A DNA stretch of 64,000 nt from Rhodococcus sp. B50 (GCF_013602415.1 NZ_WPAG02000002.1:4715480-4779479); one strand, 5' to 3'. Positions 1 through 8,220 are shown, counted from the first letter of the stretch. Program-made: numbers and translations. Notes: generated by a model not told the origin, from the letters alone.

Positions 1-456
1 CTCGACGGCACCCCGTTCGGAATGATCAAGTTCCGCTCGATGGTGCAGAACGCCGACAAGATGGTCGACACCTTGCTCGATCAGAACGAGGGCGCCGGCC
101 TGCTGTTCAAGATGAGGGAGGATCCGCGCGTCACTCGTGTGGGCCGGGTCCTGCGCCGGTTCAGCCTCGACGAGTTGCCGCAGTTCCTCAACGTCGTGCG
201 CGGAGAGATGAGCGTGGTGGGTCCGCGTCCGCCGCTGCGTCGCGAGGTGGAGAGCTACGACGGCCGGGTCAAGCGTCGCCTGCTCGTGCGTCCGGGTGTG
301 ACGGGTCTGTGGCAGGTCAGTGGCCGCTCGGATCTGTCGTGGGACGAGTCGGTGCGTCTGGATCTGTCGTATGTGGAGAACTGGTCGATGGTCTCCGACG
401 TGCTGATCATCATGAAGACCGTGAAGGCGGTCGTCGCCAGCGAAGGCGCGTACTGA
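1..456 (+). CDS. Polyprenyl-phosphate sugar-1-phosphate transferase, C-terminal part (5' truncated)
   Basis: This is the catalytic C-terminal part of a bacterial sugar transferase (WcaJ/CpsE/RfbP family). The enzyme moves a sugar-1-phosphate from a UDP-sugar onto undecaprenyl phosphate at the membrane, the first step of polysaccharide assembly. The reading frame is open from the first base. It starts LDGTPFGMIKFRSM, the conserved KFRSM segment after the membrane hairpin. Next come FSLDELPQFLNV, GEMSVVGPRPP and RPGVTGLWQVSGRS, all hallmark blocks of the family. It ends with an acidic DLSYVENWS segment and a TVKAVV tail. The N-terminal membrane region lies outside the window, so size and type (WbaP or WcaJ-like) cannot be judged. 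It very probably initiates the polysaccharide made by the genes at 5.6-22 kb, although an accessory stretch separates them. Confidence 0.93.
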   Translation, partial: LDGTPFGMIKFRSMVQNADKMVDTLLDQNEGAGLLFKMREDPRVTRVGRVLRRFSLDELPQFLNVVRGEMSVVGPRPPLRREVESYDGRVKRRLLVRPGVTGLWQVSGRSDLSWDESVRLDLSYVENWSMVSDVLIIMKTVKAVVASEGAY

Positions 457-542
457 CCTTCGATCGGAAGCGACGCTGGCAGCAAGATCAACTAAGCGCT
501 AGTGTCACAGTCTGTCGCCGTCCCCTGCACGGCGACGTCGAG

Positions 543-590
543 CCCCGCCGGAAGGTTACTCGCATGCCCTTCCGGCGGGGTCTCTCTGTT
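543..590. terminator. Intrinsic terminator after the sugar transferase
   Basis: A perfect 13-bp inverted repeat at 543-555 and 568-580 (CCCCGCCGGAAGG with its complement) encloses a 12-nt loop. A pyrimidine-rich TCTCTCTGTTT run follows. It lies about 90 nt after the sugar-transferase stop and should end that transcript. Confidence 0.75.
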
Positions 591-654
591 TATCGGGCAC
601 GTTTTCTCTCGTCCGGGGTACGTCTTGCGCCGAGCTGCAGGGTGAATTCTTCGG

Positions 655-882
655 GTGATATCCGGCCGGGCAGGTAACGAAGCGCGAAGTTGGACCGTTG
701 TCCAAGTTGTGTATTGGCTTGCGTTCGTACTCCTCGGCTGGGGTGTCTTGTCCGTCGCCGCAGCGTTGATCTTCGGACGAATCATTCGTGTTCGCGACCA
801 GCGCGAGGTCCCCCCGCCGTTTCATGAAGGCGGTGGTACGCGGGTGCAGGACGCCGGTCGAGTCGGCGGCGGCCGCCGTTGA
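655..882 (+). CDS. Possible small single-pass membrane protein
   Basis: This GTG-initiated ORF of 75 codons has a clear hydrophobic segment at about residues 17-42, with VVYWLAFVLLGWG followed by AAALIFG. A basic stop-transfer stretch, RIIRVRDQ, comes next, so it looks like a one-helix membrane protein. The C-terminal third has low complexity and may be read-through of GC-rich DNA. No strong ribosome binding site is visible and no family is recognised. It lies alone between a terminator and the SDR gene on the same strand. It could equally be non-coding. Confidence 0.35.
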   Translation: MISGRAGNEARSWTVVQVVYWLAFVLLGWGVLSVAAALIFGRIIRVRDQREVPPPFHEGGGTRVQDAGRVGGGRR

Positions 883-988
883 AGTCTTCGAATATCCTGT
901 GGCGTTTGCAACGTGGGTCTGGCGGGAAGCCGACTGTCGACGACATCTACGCAGTTCGACGACTCCACTGATCCACAGGACGGTATTC

Positions 989-1909
989 ATGCCTGAAGAA
1001 GACGTACACACCACTAAGACCGATCAACTGAAGTTTCAGGATCCGACTACTCGCTACCCGTCCATCTCACCTCCGAAGCAGGACCAGCCCGAGCCGGGAC
1101 TCGACGCCGACATGGTGCCCAAAGCCGACATCGGCGAGTTCTCGTACAGGGGCACGGGCCGCCTCGAAGGTCGCAAGGCGCTGATCACCGGTGGTGACTC
1201 CGGCATCGGCGCAGCTACTGCCATCGCATTCGCTCGTGAAGGTGCGGACGTCGCGATCTCGTACCTGCCGGACGAAGAACCCGACGCCAAGAACGTCGCA
1301 CGCATCATCACCGAGAGCGGGCGCAAGGCGGTCACGCTTCCCGGTGATCTGACGGATGCGTCGTTCTGCTCCGACGTCGTGAACCAGGCGGTCGAGCAGC
1401 TCGGCGGACTGGACATCCTGGTCAACAACGCGGGCAAGCAGATTGCGGTCGAGGGCCTCGACGACCTGCCTGACGATCAGCTCGAGCAGACCTTCCAGGT
1501 CAACATCCTCGCGATGTTCCGCACCACGCGTGCGGCGCTCAAGCATCTGCAGCCGGGCTCGACGATCATCAACACCACCTCGATCGTGGCGTATCAGCCG
1601 TCGCCGGCGTTGATCGACTATTCGTCGACGAAGGCGGCCATCAACAACTTCACGAAGAACATGGCGACCCAGCTGGCGGAGAAGGGTATCCGTGTGAATG
1701 CGGTTGCGCCCGGACCGATCTGGACTCCTCTGCAGCCCTCGGACGGTCAGCCGAAGGAGGAGCTGCCCGAGTTCGGGCAGAACACTCCGCTCGGACGCGC
1801 GGGGCAGCCGACCGAGTTGGCACCGGCGTACGTGTTCCTGGCGTCGCCGGAATCGAGCTACGTGGTGGGTTCGACGATCCACGTCAACGGAGGGATGCCG
1901 TCGCCCTAG
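989..1909 (+). CDS. SDR-family oxidoreductase, general-stress type (YghA/YhdF-like)
   Basis: This is a classical short-chain dehydrogenase of 306 residues. The extended N-terminus of about 60 residues, with a PPKQDQPEPG stretch, is typical of the YghA/YhdF/GsiB-associated stress SDRs. The nucleotide-binding motif TGGDSGIG is at residues 67-74, NNAG follows the fourth strand, and the catalytic serine is in the NTTSIVAY segment. The YxxxK pair is Y211 and K215, and the C-terminus ends VNGGMPSP. The physiological substrate is unknown for most of these proteins. ATG at 989 is chosen because homologues begin with a short acidic leader of this kind; an in-frame upstream start at 788 would add low-complexity sequence. 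The gene appears monocistronic: a terminator lies upstream and a strong hairpin lies just downstream. Confidence 0.88.
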   Translation: MPEEDVHTTKTDQLKFQDPTTRYPSISPPKQDQPEPGLDADMVPKADIGEFSYRGTGRLEGRKALITGGDSGIGAATAIAFAREGADVAISYLPDEEPDAKNVARIITESGRKAVTLPGDLTDASFCSDVVNQAVEQLGGLDILVNNAGKQIAVEGLDDLPDDQLEQTFQVNILAMFRTTRAALKHLQPGSTIINTTSIVAYQPSPALIDYSSTKAAINNFTKNMATQLAEKGIRVNAVAPGPIWTPLQPSDGQPKEELPEFGQNTPLGRAGQPTELAPAYVFLASPESSYVVGSTIHVNGGMPSP

Positions 1910-1924
1910 GAGCCGGACAAAAGA

Positions 1925-1959
1925 TCGTGCGCGTCGGTGATGTCCACCGACGCGCACGA
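1925..1959. terminator. Bidirectional terminator between convergent genes
   Basis: A perfect 15-bp inverted repeat at 1925-1939 and 1945-1959 with a 5-nt loop sits between the SDR stop at 1909 and the stop of the minus-strand gene at 1974. There is no long T tract, as is common in high-GC actinobacteria. Its position suggests it serves both transcripts. Confidence 0.75.
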
Positions 1960-1973
1960 CTCGTTCTGGAAAA

Positions 1974-2342
1974 TCAGACCGCGCTGCGTACAGCCTGTCC
2001 GGAAGTGCGTCCCCTAGCTGCCGAGATCGGCACGACCGAAGCAACGTCGGCGGAGGCTTCCGCAAGGATCTGCTCGGGACCGGCGCAGGTGCTTGCGCAC
2101 GTGATCCCTCGAGCACGGAGCTTCTGAAGAATGAGTGCTTCGGCGGCGGTGCAATAGCCGTCGAGGATGTCTTCGGTGAGGATCGCGTAGTCCACTTCGT
2201 CTTCGAAAGCGGTCGTAGTTTCGATGCCTGCGTCGTCGAGGCGCTCCTGCAGTTCTGTCCACCGGTCGAGTGCGACGGCGTTGGAGGGAGTGCCGAGAAA
2301 AAGTACCCGTGCCGGTCGGTCGGAAAGCAATGAGGTCGTCAC
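1974..2342 (-). CDS. Conserved small protein of unknown function
   Basis: This is a 122-residue acidic protein starting at GTG 2342. It opens with an alternating hydrophobic strand, ARVLFLGTP. An amphipathic helix (WTELQERLDDAGIETTTAF) and further strand/helix alternation follow (DYAILTEDILDG, ALILQKLRARGITC). This gives an alpha/beta domain that recalls a BRCT or Rossmann-like half, but I do not recognise the family. A GGAG sequence lies about 8 nt before the GTG. Codon use matches the surrounding high-GC genes, so it is probably a real gene. A DosR-like palindrome lies about 185 bp upstream (2528-2541), which would make it a candidate hypoxia/redox-responsive gene. Confidence 0.65.
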   Translation of the reverse strand: MTTSLLSDRPARVLFLGTPSNAVALDRWTELQERLDDAGIETTTAFEDEVDYAILTEDILDGYCTAAEALILQKLRARGITCASTCAGPEQILAEASADVASVVPISAARGRTSGQAVRSAV

Positions 2343-2524
2343 AGGCTGCTCCAGGGTGCGAGTAGGTCAGGTGAAACCGAATAGCCACTCCCGGTAGGGA
2401 GTTACACCTTCACCTGCGAAATGTGTTGTTTCACACTGTGTACAGGACCTGTTCACCCGCCGCTACCCGGACAACCATCAGGAAACACGAATGTGACAGA
2501 AGTGGTTACGGTTCGGACCGAGCG

Positions 2525-2544
2525 GCAAGGACTTTCGTCCCGAA
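2525..2544. promoter_or_regulatory. DosR/DevR-like palindrome, site A
   Basis: The core AGGACTTTCGTCCC at 2528-2541 matches 12 of 14 positions of the mycobacterial DosR core GGGACTWWAGTCCC. Its flanks are GCA and GAA. It lies upstream of the minus-strand gene 1974-2342 and downstream of the aspartate-dehydrogenase-like gene, so only the former is a plausible target. It shares flanks with site C at 48288. Confidence 0.4.
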
Positions 2545-2609
2545 ATTCTTCATCAAACTCGCGAAAGCGACAATCTTTCATGAGTGAGCGGTGAGCCCCA
2601 TTGATCGCA

Positions 2610-3416
2610 CTACTGCCTGCGAGGAGGCCCGAGCACAACCGCGCCTGGCCCGACGCCCTGCGACAGAGCCGCAAGAACCTCGACCACCGACCAGGCAGTG
2701 ATTGCGGAGGTGCGCCCGCTCGAAGTCGGGTCGATCGAGTTCTCGAACGCGAGCTTGTACCGACCGAGCGGCGACGCCCACTCCACGATGTGGCGGGTGC
2801 TGGTGGCATCCGGGTCGGCCACGACCACCACCTCGACCCGATCGAGTCCGAGCGTTGCAAGTGCGAGAGCCACCGACGAGTTCGAGGTTCGAGGGAAGGC
2901 CAGCGCTGCTTCTCGGGCCGTTCCCCGGAACACCTCGCGTTGGGCGTTTAGGCGTTCTTCGATGCCGAGAGCATTGGGTCGTTTGATCGTGGTGTGGGTC
3001 AGGCAGGCGTCGCGTGTTCCTGCTCGTGCCGCCGCAGCCAGAATGTCGAAGCCGCCGATGGCACCCGTCGGCAGCAGCACACGTCCTGGTCCGGCACCGA
3101 ACGATTCCACGTCGAAGCCCCGCTCCGCGAAGACACCACATGAGCAGACGATGATGTCCTTGCCGCGTTTCACCACGTCGGGTAGAAGAGTCCGAGCGGC
3201 GTCAACCGTGGCAGCTTCCACCACGATGTCGGCGGTGTGGAGCGCAGCGTCGGTCTCCTCCGCACTGCCGCGTGAGGTCAACACGGCCGTGAGGCCTACG
3301 TCCGGCACCGCGCCCTCGCGTAGAGCGTCGATCACCGTCTGCCCGATCGCGCCGGCTCCAACGACGCACACGGCGATCGGTTGACGCTCGATCCCTTCGG
3401 CGGCCAGTTGCCTCAC
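2610..3416 (-). CDS. Aspartate dehydrogenase-like NAD(P)-binding enzyme (NadX/DUF108 family)
   Basis: This protein of 268 residues resembles L-aspartate dehydrogenase, which oxidises aspartate to iminoaspartate with NAD(P). The Rossmann motif VVGAGAIG is near residue 20. A central SCGVFAERG segment is followed by LLPTGAIGGFDIL, the family signature around the substrate site. The C-terminal block AFENSIDPTSSGRTSA resembles the family's PxNPRTGRLTA signature, but the usual RKPP-type motif reads TTIKRPNAL, so the substrate may differ. The start is GTG 3416, whose bases overlap the TGA stop of the upstream reading frame, implying translational coupling. No quinolinate or NAD synthesis genes are adjacent, so a role in NAD synthesis is not supported by context. 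Confidence 0.75.
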   Translation of the reverse strand: MRQLAAEGIERQPIAVCVVGAGAIGQTVIDALREGAVPDVGLTAVLTSRGSAEETDAALHTADIVVEAATVDAARTLLPDVVKRGKDIIVCSCGVFAERGFDVESFGAGPGRVLLPTGAIGGFDILAAAARAGTRDACLTHTTIKRPNALGIEERLNAQREVFRGTAREAALAFPRTSNSSVALALATLGLDRVEVVVVADPDATSTRHIVEWASPLGRYKLAFENSIDPTSSGRTSAITAWSVVEVLAALSQGVGPGAVVLGPPRRQ

Positions 3417-3836
3417 ATCCTTCGCGGCCTATAGCCGTCGACGACTGCGGATTGTGGGGTCATGGTACCCGGCGGTGGGAAGACCGGAGGGGAGGCGACC
3501 TGACCTTCATTGCTCGTGCCACGGCGCTCACCAAGTAGATGCACCCGCTGCAGTGCTCCGAACACGATGAGCCGGAAGACATATCCGCCGGCACTGGGCA
3601 GCTCGATTTCGGCCGCGGCAAAGAGTGTGTTCATCGTGTTCCACATGAGGGCGCTACTCAGCGTCAGTGGCGGACCCATGAGGAACACACTGAGTACGAG
3701 CGAGACCCCTGTTGTGCCACCGTAGATGCCGATGACGAACGGAGTGTCGTTCTTTCGCGCTGCCTCCGCCAGCGGATCGTGACTGTAGCTCGCCTCGCAC
3801 ACCGGCCATGAGCGCGGCATGGGCTTTGTTTGCCAT
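3413..3836 (-). pseudogene. Small membrane protein gene, apparently frameshifted
   Basis: A strong ribosome binding site (AAGGAG) precedes ATG 3836 by an ideal gap, but that frame (MANKAHAALMAG...) soon becomes low-complexity and ends after 60 codons. The adjacent frame, usable from 3820, carries plausible protein to 3413: DPLAEAARKNDTPFVIGIYG, then hydrophobic GVSLVLSVFLMGPPLTL and YVFRLIVFGALQRV segments. Joining the two between about 3790 and 3820 would give one membrane protein of about 140 residues. The stop overlaps the GTG start of the dehydrogenase-like gene, so the two look like an operon. Either a base was lost or gained in the genome or assembly, or translation really starts at 3820 without the good ribosome site. 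The family is not recognised. Confidence 0.45.
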
Positions 3837-3930
3837 GTAGATCTCCTTCTCGCCTAACCGATGCGGAAAGCGTAAGGAGCCGAGGGTGAGTCGGGAATCC
3901 GTTGATCGGACTACGCCCGGAGGGGTTCGG

Positions 3931-4803
3931 TCATGCCGCCGACGGCATCACCTCCTGACCGCAGGCCTGATGCTCGTGCGGTGTCATGCGGCGGCACGGG
4001 CAGCGCACTGCGCGTCCGAGATCGTCATCCGGAAGCCAGCCGTATTCGTCGCACCGACCACACCGGGGTGGGAGTTTCGGTCGAGGCGGCCGCAGCGACT
4101 GCCAGACCGGGATCCATGCCGTCGCGGAACGAGCTGGATCCCACGGTCGGTGACGATCGAGGGCGGCGCGGACGAGAGTTTCTACTCCATGGATATCAAT
4201 CACTTGCTCGACGAGTGTGCGCTTCCCGGGCGTCAAGGTGTCGAATCGTGCTGTGAGGCCGGCCCGGCGGCACGCCGTGGCCAGCCGATCGATGGGAGAC
4301 GGCCGCTGCCCCTCATCTTCTGCTTCGCGGGTGCGCTTCGTCGCGCGGGGGAGTGCAGCAGGTTCATCTCTTGGTTCAAGGACGGTTCGGGTGACTGGCG
4401 TGTCACCCCGCTCCGTCGCTCCGGTCACCCCGTGGGCCGCGCTCGTGTCACCCCGTTCGGGCCTCCGGGGTGACGGATTGTCACCCCGCTTCATCGACAG
4501 GTCGTAGAGAACGGGCCGACGATCCTCGCGTGGGATCGTCGCCGCCACTCGCCCCTGCTGGCCTTGCGAGATAAGGCCCAAGGCAACGAGCGCCTTCAGG
4601 CAACGCTGTACTTGCCGTTCACTGATGCGGGCGTAACCGGCGAGCTTCCGTACGGACGGATACGCGTCGGCGCCGTGACGGGAGGCATGGTTGGCCAGGC
4701 CGAGCAGGACCACTGTCAGCGCTGGTGCCGACGGCATGCCGGGCGGGGTAGGGGATGGAATAGCCGCGTGCTCGAGTGCCCAGGTGATCGCTTCGATGCT
4801 CAC
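3931..4803 (-). CDS. Helix-turn-helix protein of the phage/plasmid replication-initiator type
   Basis: Residues about 15-75 form a winged-helix domain (LTVVLLGLANHAS, then PSVRKLAGYARISERQVQRCLKAL). This type occurs in replication-initiator and regulatory proteins of actinobacterial mobile elements. A disordered, charged centre follows. The C-terminus has a CGRCDEYGWLPDDD...CPC cysteine cluster that could bind zinc. GTG 4803 is preferred as start because an AGGTGA ribosome site lies just upstream; the open frame extends to 4848. The product is about 290 residues. No integrase, att site or other mobile gene is visible nearby, so it may be a remnant of an integrated element or a domesticated regulator. 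It is divergent from the small membrane protein gene at 5114. Confidence 0.7.
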   Translation of the reverse strand: MSIEAITWALEHAAIPSPTPPGMPSAPALTVVLLGLANHASRHGADAYPSVRKLAGYARISERQVQRCLKALVALGLISQGQQGRVAATIPREDRRPVLYDLSMKRGDNPSPRRPERGDTSAAHGVTGATERGDTPVTRTVLEPRDEPAALPRATKRTREAEDEGQRPSPIDRLATACRRAGLTARFDTLTPGKRTLVEQVIDIHGVETLVRAALDRHRPWDPARSATAWIPVWQSLRPPRPKLPPRCGRCDEYGWLPDDDLGRAVRCPCRRMTPHEHQACGQEVMPSAA

Positions 4804-5006
4804 GACGTCACCTGCGCATAGGTATGCTGACGCATGTTCGACTCCCAACTAGTCGGACATCCGGCCCGTCGCGATGCCAGTCGCGGCGGGCCATCTGTTT
4901 GAGTTGTTCGCACATCCGTTCGGGTGTGGTTGATCATCTTGGCATCGAGCGTGGGGTGCGTCAACGACTTCGGGGAGCGAACGGCACACCGCGTCCAGGG
5001 CATGAA

Positions 5007-5067
5007 TTGTCCCCCGCTCGGATGAAAAACGGGGGTGATTCACGAAAAGGGCGTAACGGAGGAATCG
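5007..5067 (+). promoter_or_regulatory. Upstream element, copy 1 (shared with 8622-8670)
   Basis: This stretch upstream of the gene at 5114 contains TTGTCCCCCGCTCGGATG followed by AAAA, then GTAACGGAGGAATCG at 5053. The same two blocks recur at 8622 and 8656 with few changes. In this copy CCCCCG at 5011-5016 can pair with CGGGGG at 5030-5035. It may be a promoter, a leader structure or a transcription-factor site. Confidence 0.35.
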
Positions 5068-5113
5068 AACTTCGCGAATGTGCAGTGTCAGTGCATCTTC
5101 GATTGGGGTCCCC

Positions 5114-5452
5114 ATGAATGAGCGTCTGTCGGCCGAGCAAACGGCCGATACGATCCAGTTCCAGCGCATCGGCCACGGGCCATCGCACCGCCGAGGCGGG
5201 GTGTCGTCCTTGCGAAGCGGCGGCGATGAGTCAGAGCGATCGCGCTCATCGGCCGGTCATGCTCCTTCGAAGCGGATCGTGTTCAGAGAGAGGAACGGCC
5301 CCAACCTGTGGCTGATCACCGCGATCGTGGCACTGATAGCAGCGGTAGCGGTCTTCGTCGGAGGTGTCGTGGTGAGTCAGTCTCGAGATTCGACCCCGAG
5401 GTACCAGTCGGTGTACGTCCCCGAAAACACACTCGGTGGAGCGCAGAAGTAG
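5114..5452 (+). CDS. Small single-pass membrane protein of unknown function
   Basis: The product has 112 residues from ATG 5114. A polar, Ser/Arg-rich cytoplasmic segment of about 60 residues precedes one transmembrane helix at about 66-87 (LWLITAIVALIAAVAVFVGG). A short external tail rich in polar residues follows. No family is recognised. The orientation is inferred from the basic residues before the helix. An in-frame start at 5078 exists but lacks support. The gene is flanked upstream by the repeated element at 5007 and downstream by a hairpin, so it seems to be a single-gene unit. Confidence 0.5.
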   Translation: MNERLSAEQTADTIQFQRIGHGPSHRRGGVSSLRSGGDESERSRSSAGHAPSKRIVFRERNGPNLWLITAIVALIAAVAVFVGGVVVSQSRDSTPRYQSVYVPENTLGGAQK

Positions 5453-5472
5453 GACGCGTCGTTCGATGTCGA

Positions 5473-5513
5473 CGAGCCCCGCCGGCGAAGGGGGAGGAGG
5501 CCAGCGGGGCTCG
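5473..5513. terminator. Probable terminator between convergent genes
   Basis: CGAGCCCCGC at 5473-5482 pairs perfectly with 5504-5513, and a few further pairs extend the stem inward past one mismatch. It follows the stop at 5452 and faces the galU stop at 5653. There is no T tract. Confidence 0.45.
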
Positions 5514-5609
5514 ATTGCCGCCAATTCCCGGGGAGGGGAACCAGGGCATGTTGCGGGGAGGCAACACACTTGAGAGTTTAACCAGAAGTGGTGTCCTTCG
5601 GCATCGCGG

Positions 5610-5629
5610 GCAGGGACCTAAGTCCCATC
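5610..5629. promoter_or_regulatory. DosR/DevR-like palindrome, site B
   Basis: The core GGGACCTAAGTCCC at 5613-5626 matches 13 of 14 positions of the DosR core GGGACTWWAGTCCC and is preceded by GCA, as in sites A and C. It lies between two convergent 3' ends, so no promoter target is evident. It may be fortuitous or act on an unannotated transcript. Confidence 0.3.
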
Positions 5630-5652
5630 GTGCACGACCTAGTCGTGTCCGC

Positions 5653-6579
5653 TCAGTTCGTGCTGGATCCGTTCTGCCCCAATCGTTCCTGTAGCCATAA
5701 ACGGAGGCCGTCGCCGTACTCTTCGCTGTCGAGCGCAGCATCGACGGCGGCCCGGAGATATCCACCAGGATTACCCAGGTCATGGCGGGTCCCGCGATGT
5801 ACTACGACGTGGACCGGATGACCTTCTTCGATTAGTAGCGCGATCGCGTCGGTCAGTTGGAGCTCTCCGCCAGCGCCCGGCTTGATCCGACGTAATGCAT
5901 CGAAGATCTCACGGTCCAAGAGGTAGCGGCCGGCAGCGGCAAGTGTGGACGGAGCGTCTGCAAGAGCCGGCTTCTCCACCATGCCGCGGACTCGCAGAAC
6001 ATCCGGATTCGCGACGTTGGGTACTTCCTCGACCTCGAACACGCCGTACGAGCTCACCTGGCTCTTCGGAACATCGATGGCGCACAAAACGCTTCCCCCA
6101 CGCTTGGCGCGGACGCGAGCCATAGTCCCCAGGATGCCGCTCGGTTGCACGATGTCGTCGGGAAGTAGAACTGCGATCGCATCCTCGTTTGCGTCCAAGG
6201 CTGCTTCAGTACAGCCAACAGCGTGGCCTAGGCCAAGAGGCTCGGCTTGTACTACAGATTCAACCGTTAGGAGGTTGGGTGCGCGTCGCACTTTCTCAAG
6301 CAACTTGAACTTGTGTTTGGCTTCAAGGTGCTTTTCGAGATCAAAGTCTTCCACAAAATGTGCCACAACCCCCTCTTTGCCGGGCGACGTCACGATGAGG
6401 AGTCGACGGGCGCCAGACTGGGCAGCCTCCGTCGCGACAAGTTCTATGCCCGGTGTATCGACTACAGGTAGTAATTCCTTGGGTACCGTCTTTGTCGCCG
6501 GAAGGAACCGAGTGCCCATACCCGCTGCCGGCACGACGGCAGTGCGGAACACTTCGTGGAACTGTGAACCTGGATGCAA
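5653..6579 (-). CDS. galU: UTP-glucose-1-phosphate uridylyltransferase
   Basis: GalU makes UDP-glucose from UTP and glucose-1-phosphate in the cytoplasm. UDP-glucose is the precursor for UDP-glucuronate (Ugd, 10953) and other sugars of this locus. The nucleotide-binding motif PAAGMGTRFLPATK is at residues 17-30. It is followed by KELLPVVDTPGIE, the QAEPLGLGHAV loop, the LLPDD metal-binding segment and the late GGELQLTDAI block, all standard for bacterial GalU. Total length from the proposed TTG start at 6579 is 308 residues, normal for the family. AGGGGAG lies a few bases upstream of that TTG. The longer open frame to 6726 would add an atypical leader. The gene is on the strand opposite to the main operon, in line with the polymerase-like gene behind it. 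Confidence 0.93.
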   Translation of the reverse strand: MHPGSQFHEVFRTAVVPAAGMGTRFLPATKTVPKELLPVVDTPGIELVATEAAQSGARRLLIVTSPGKEGVVAHFVEDFDLEKHLEAKHKFKLLEKVRRAPNLLTVESVVQAEPLGLGHAVGCTEAALDANEDAIAVLLPDDIVQPSGILGTMARVRAKRGGSVLCAIDVPKSQVSSYGVFEVEEVPNVANPDVLRVRGMVEKPALADAPSTLAAAGRYLLDREIFDALRRIKPGAGGELQLTDAIALLIEEGHPVHVVVHRGTRHDLGNPGGYLRAAVDAALDSEEYGDGLRLWLQERLGQNGSSTN

Positions 6580-6867
6580 AGTCTCCCCTGTCTCCCTAGT
6601 TGAGCGCAGCAGACGAGTGACTGTAAGCGCTAAACAGAAATGTCTCCCCGGAAGGTCCTGTAATTCTCTGCAGTCAGCCTTCGGCACGAGCAACGAGCGT
6701 CTGTGAGACAGAAGTCTACGGGCCACTTAGCTGGCACGCATATCGACCACAGGCTCATCTCGAGACCCCCACGTACACAGCCGTGGTGGAGGCGGGGTGC
6801 CCTGCGGCCCGGCTCGTGCCTGCGGCCAGGCTCCTTAGCTACCGCAATCCTTCTCCGCGTATCCGCT

Positions 6868-8220
6868 TCACGATGCTCCAATAGCGGTGCCGACGGTCGA
6901 TCGAGATGATTTGGCGTGTACCACTAAAGGATGCTTGACGGCGGACGCACTCACACGTGTGGAAGATGACGATGCCACCACGAGTGCTACCAGCACCCAT
7001 GTCATTGAATTAACGACACCGATTGAGAGTGGGCGCTCGGCGACGCCAAGGATACATACGGAAAGGAGCAAAGGTAGGACGAGAAACTTACGTGCCCTAT
7101 CGCCAATCACAAGCATGGAAAGAAACCCGAGCAAGAAAATCAGGCAGGCCACCACGCCGCCAAGTAGCAGCATCTCAACCCACTGATTGTGGGTCGAATA
7201 CGCTGCGGCCGCGCCAAATTCACCAGCTTGATAAAAACGGTTCCACGTGGTCAAACCTGCGCCGACGAACGGCGTCTCCTCAAACTGTGCAAGTGCCAAC
7301 CGCCAGAGGTATCCACGGCCCGTTGCAAATCTATCCTCGGTGACGGCGAACGGCAAAATCAGGGCAACTGTGATCGCTGCGAGGGCTCCTAGAGTCAGCA
7401 CCGGAAGGTTTCGTCCGCGAGCTCCATCTCCTTCCACAGCAGGCTGAGTAATGATCAATACCACCGCCGTTACAGCAGCTGCCGTCAGTGCTGTGCGGCT
7501 ACCACTTGCGAGCAGATTCAACGCTACATACAGCACCATCCATAGCCTTGCCCTTCCAGTGAATGCGAGCCAGACGAACGGAAGACCCGCGGCCGCGATC
7601 AAGCCGACAGTGTTTCCGTGTGTAGCTGCCCCCGTGTAAATTTCACCGAACACGGAACACTTTGCGCTACATTCGACGAATGCTTGATCTGGCCGGATCG
7701 CGGCGAGTATTCCTCCGACGAAAGCAAAGGAAAGCGTAAATACCGCGCCGCCAGAAATTGCGCCCCGACGGGATGGTGCTGCGAACGTCGCAGCAGCAAG
7801 AAGAACGAGCAGAACTGCCGGTTGTCCTGTCGCGAAGTTCACCCACCCCGCAGGCTCGATCGACATGGCGACAACCAAAGTTAACATTGCCGCTACGCCG
7901 AATGCGGAAATGGTGCGCAAGGCGGGCTGGCGAATACCACGCCAGAGAAGAATGAGTGCAACAAACAGAATAATTGCATTGGAGGCCAGTATTGCGGCCT
8001 CAGGTGGTCGAGCGGAGACTTCGGTTAGTTCCCCCCAGAGATTGCGTTGATATCGAACCTCTGTTGTGAGGCGAGTAAACAAGGCGGGGACCTGAGCCGA
8101 CCAACCCACTACGAGTATAAGCGTCGACCCCATGTCCCAGGGCAGTGTGCCCCGCACGAACTGCCTGCGGAGTAGTGCCGCCGTAAGTAGGGCCAGCGCA
8201 GCCAGAATTGCGATAGTCAC
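6868..8220 (-). CDS. O-antigen ligase/polymerase-like membrane protein (Wzy_C family)
   Basis: This 450-residue polytopic protein has about ten to twelve hydrophobic segments. A central soluble loop contains FVECSAKCSVFGEIYTGAATHGN. The periplasmic-type motif YSTHNQWVEMLLLGG precedes the last helices, as in O-antigen ligase and Wzy polymerase proteins (RfaL/Wzy_C). In this locus the likely job is polymerising flippase-exported repeat units on the outer face of the membrane. Start is GTG 8220. About 290 bp of gene-free DNA separates its stop from the galU start; I see only a weak short hairpin near 6815 there. It is probably transcribed with galU or from its own promoter in the 8221-8700 region. 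The ligase and polymerase subtypes cannot be told apart by eye. Confidence 0.8.
   Translation of the reverse strand: MTIAILAALALLTAALLRRQFVRGTLPWDMGSTLILVVGWSAQVPALFTRLTTEVRYQRNLWGELTEVSARPPEAAILASNAIILFVALILLWRGIRQPALRTISAFGVAAMLTLVVAMSIEPAGWVNFATGQPAVLLVLLAAATFAAPSRRGAISGGAVFTLSFAFVGGILAAIRPDQAFVECSAKCSVFGEIYTGAATHGNTVGLIAAAGLPFVWLAFTGRARLWMVLYVALNLLASGSRTALTAAAVTAVVLIITQPAVEGDGARGRNLPVLTLGALAAITVALILPFAVTEDRFATGRGYLWRLALAQFEETPFVGAGLTTWNRFYQAGEFGAAAAYSTHNQWVEMLLLGGVVACLIFLLGFLSMLVIGDRARKFLVLPLLLSVCILGVAERPLSIGVVNSMTWVLVALVVASSSSTRVSASAVKHPLVVHAKSSRSTVGTAIGAS

Noticed and set aside
788..988. N-terminal extension of the SDR
   Set aside because: Adds Arg/Ala-rich low-complexity sequence absent from the family; ATG 989 gives a normal start.
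6780..6840. GC-rich imperfect repeat before the polymerase-like gene's end, considered as terminator
   Set aside because: The best stem is only about 5 bp (GCCTG with CAGGC), too weak to call.
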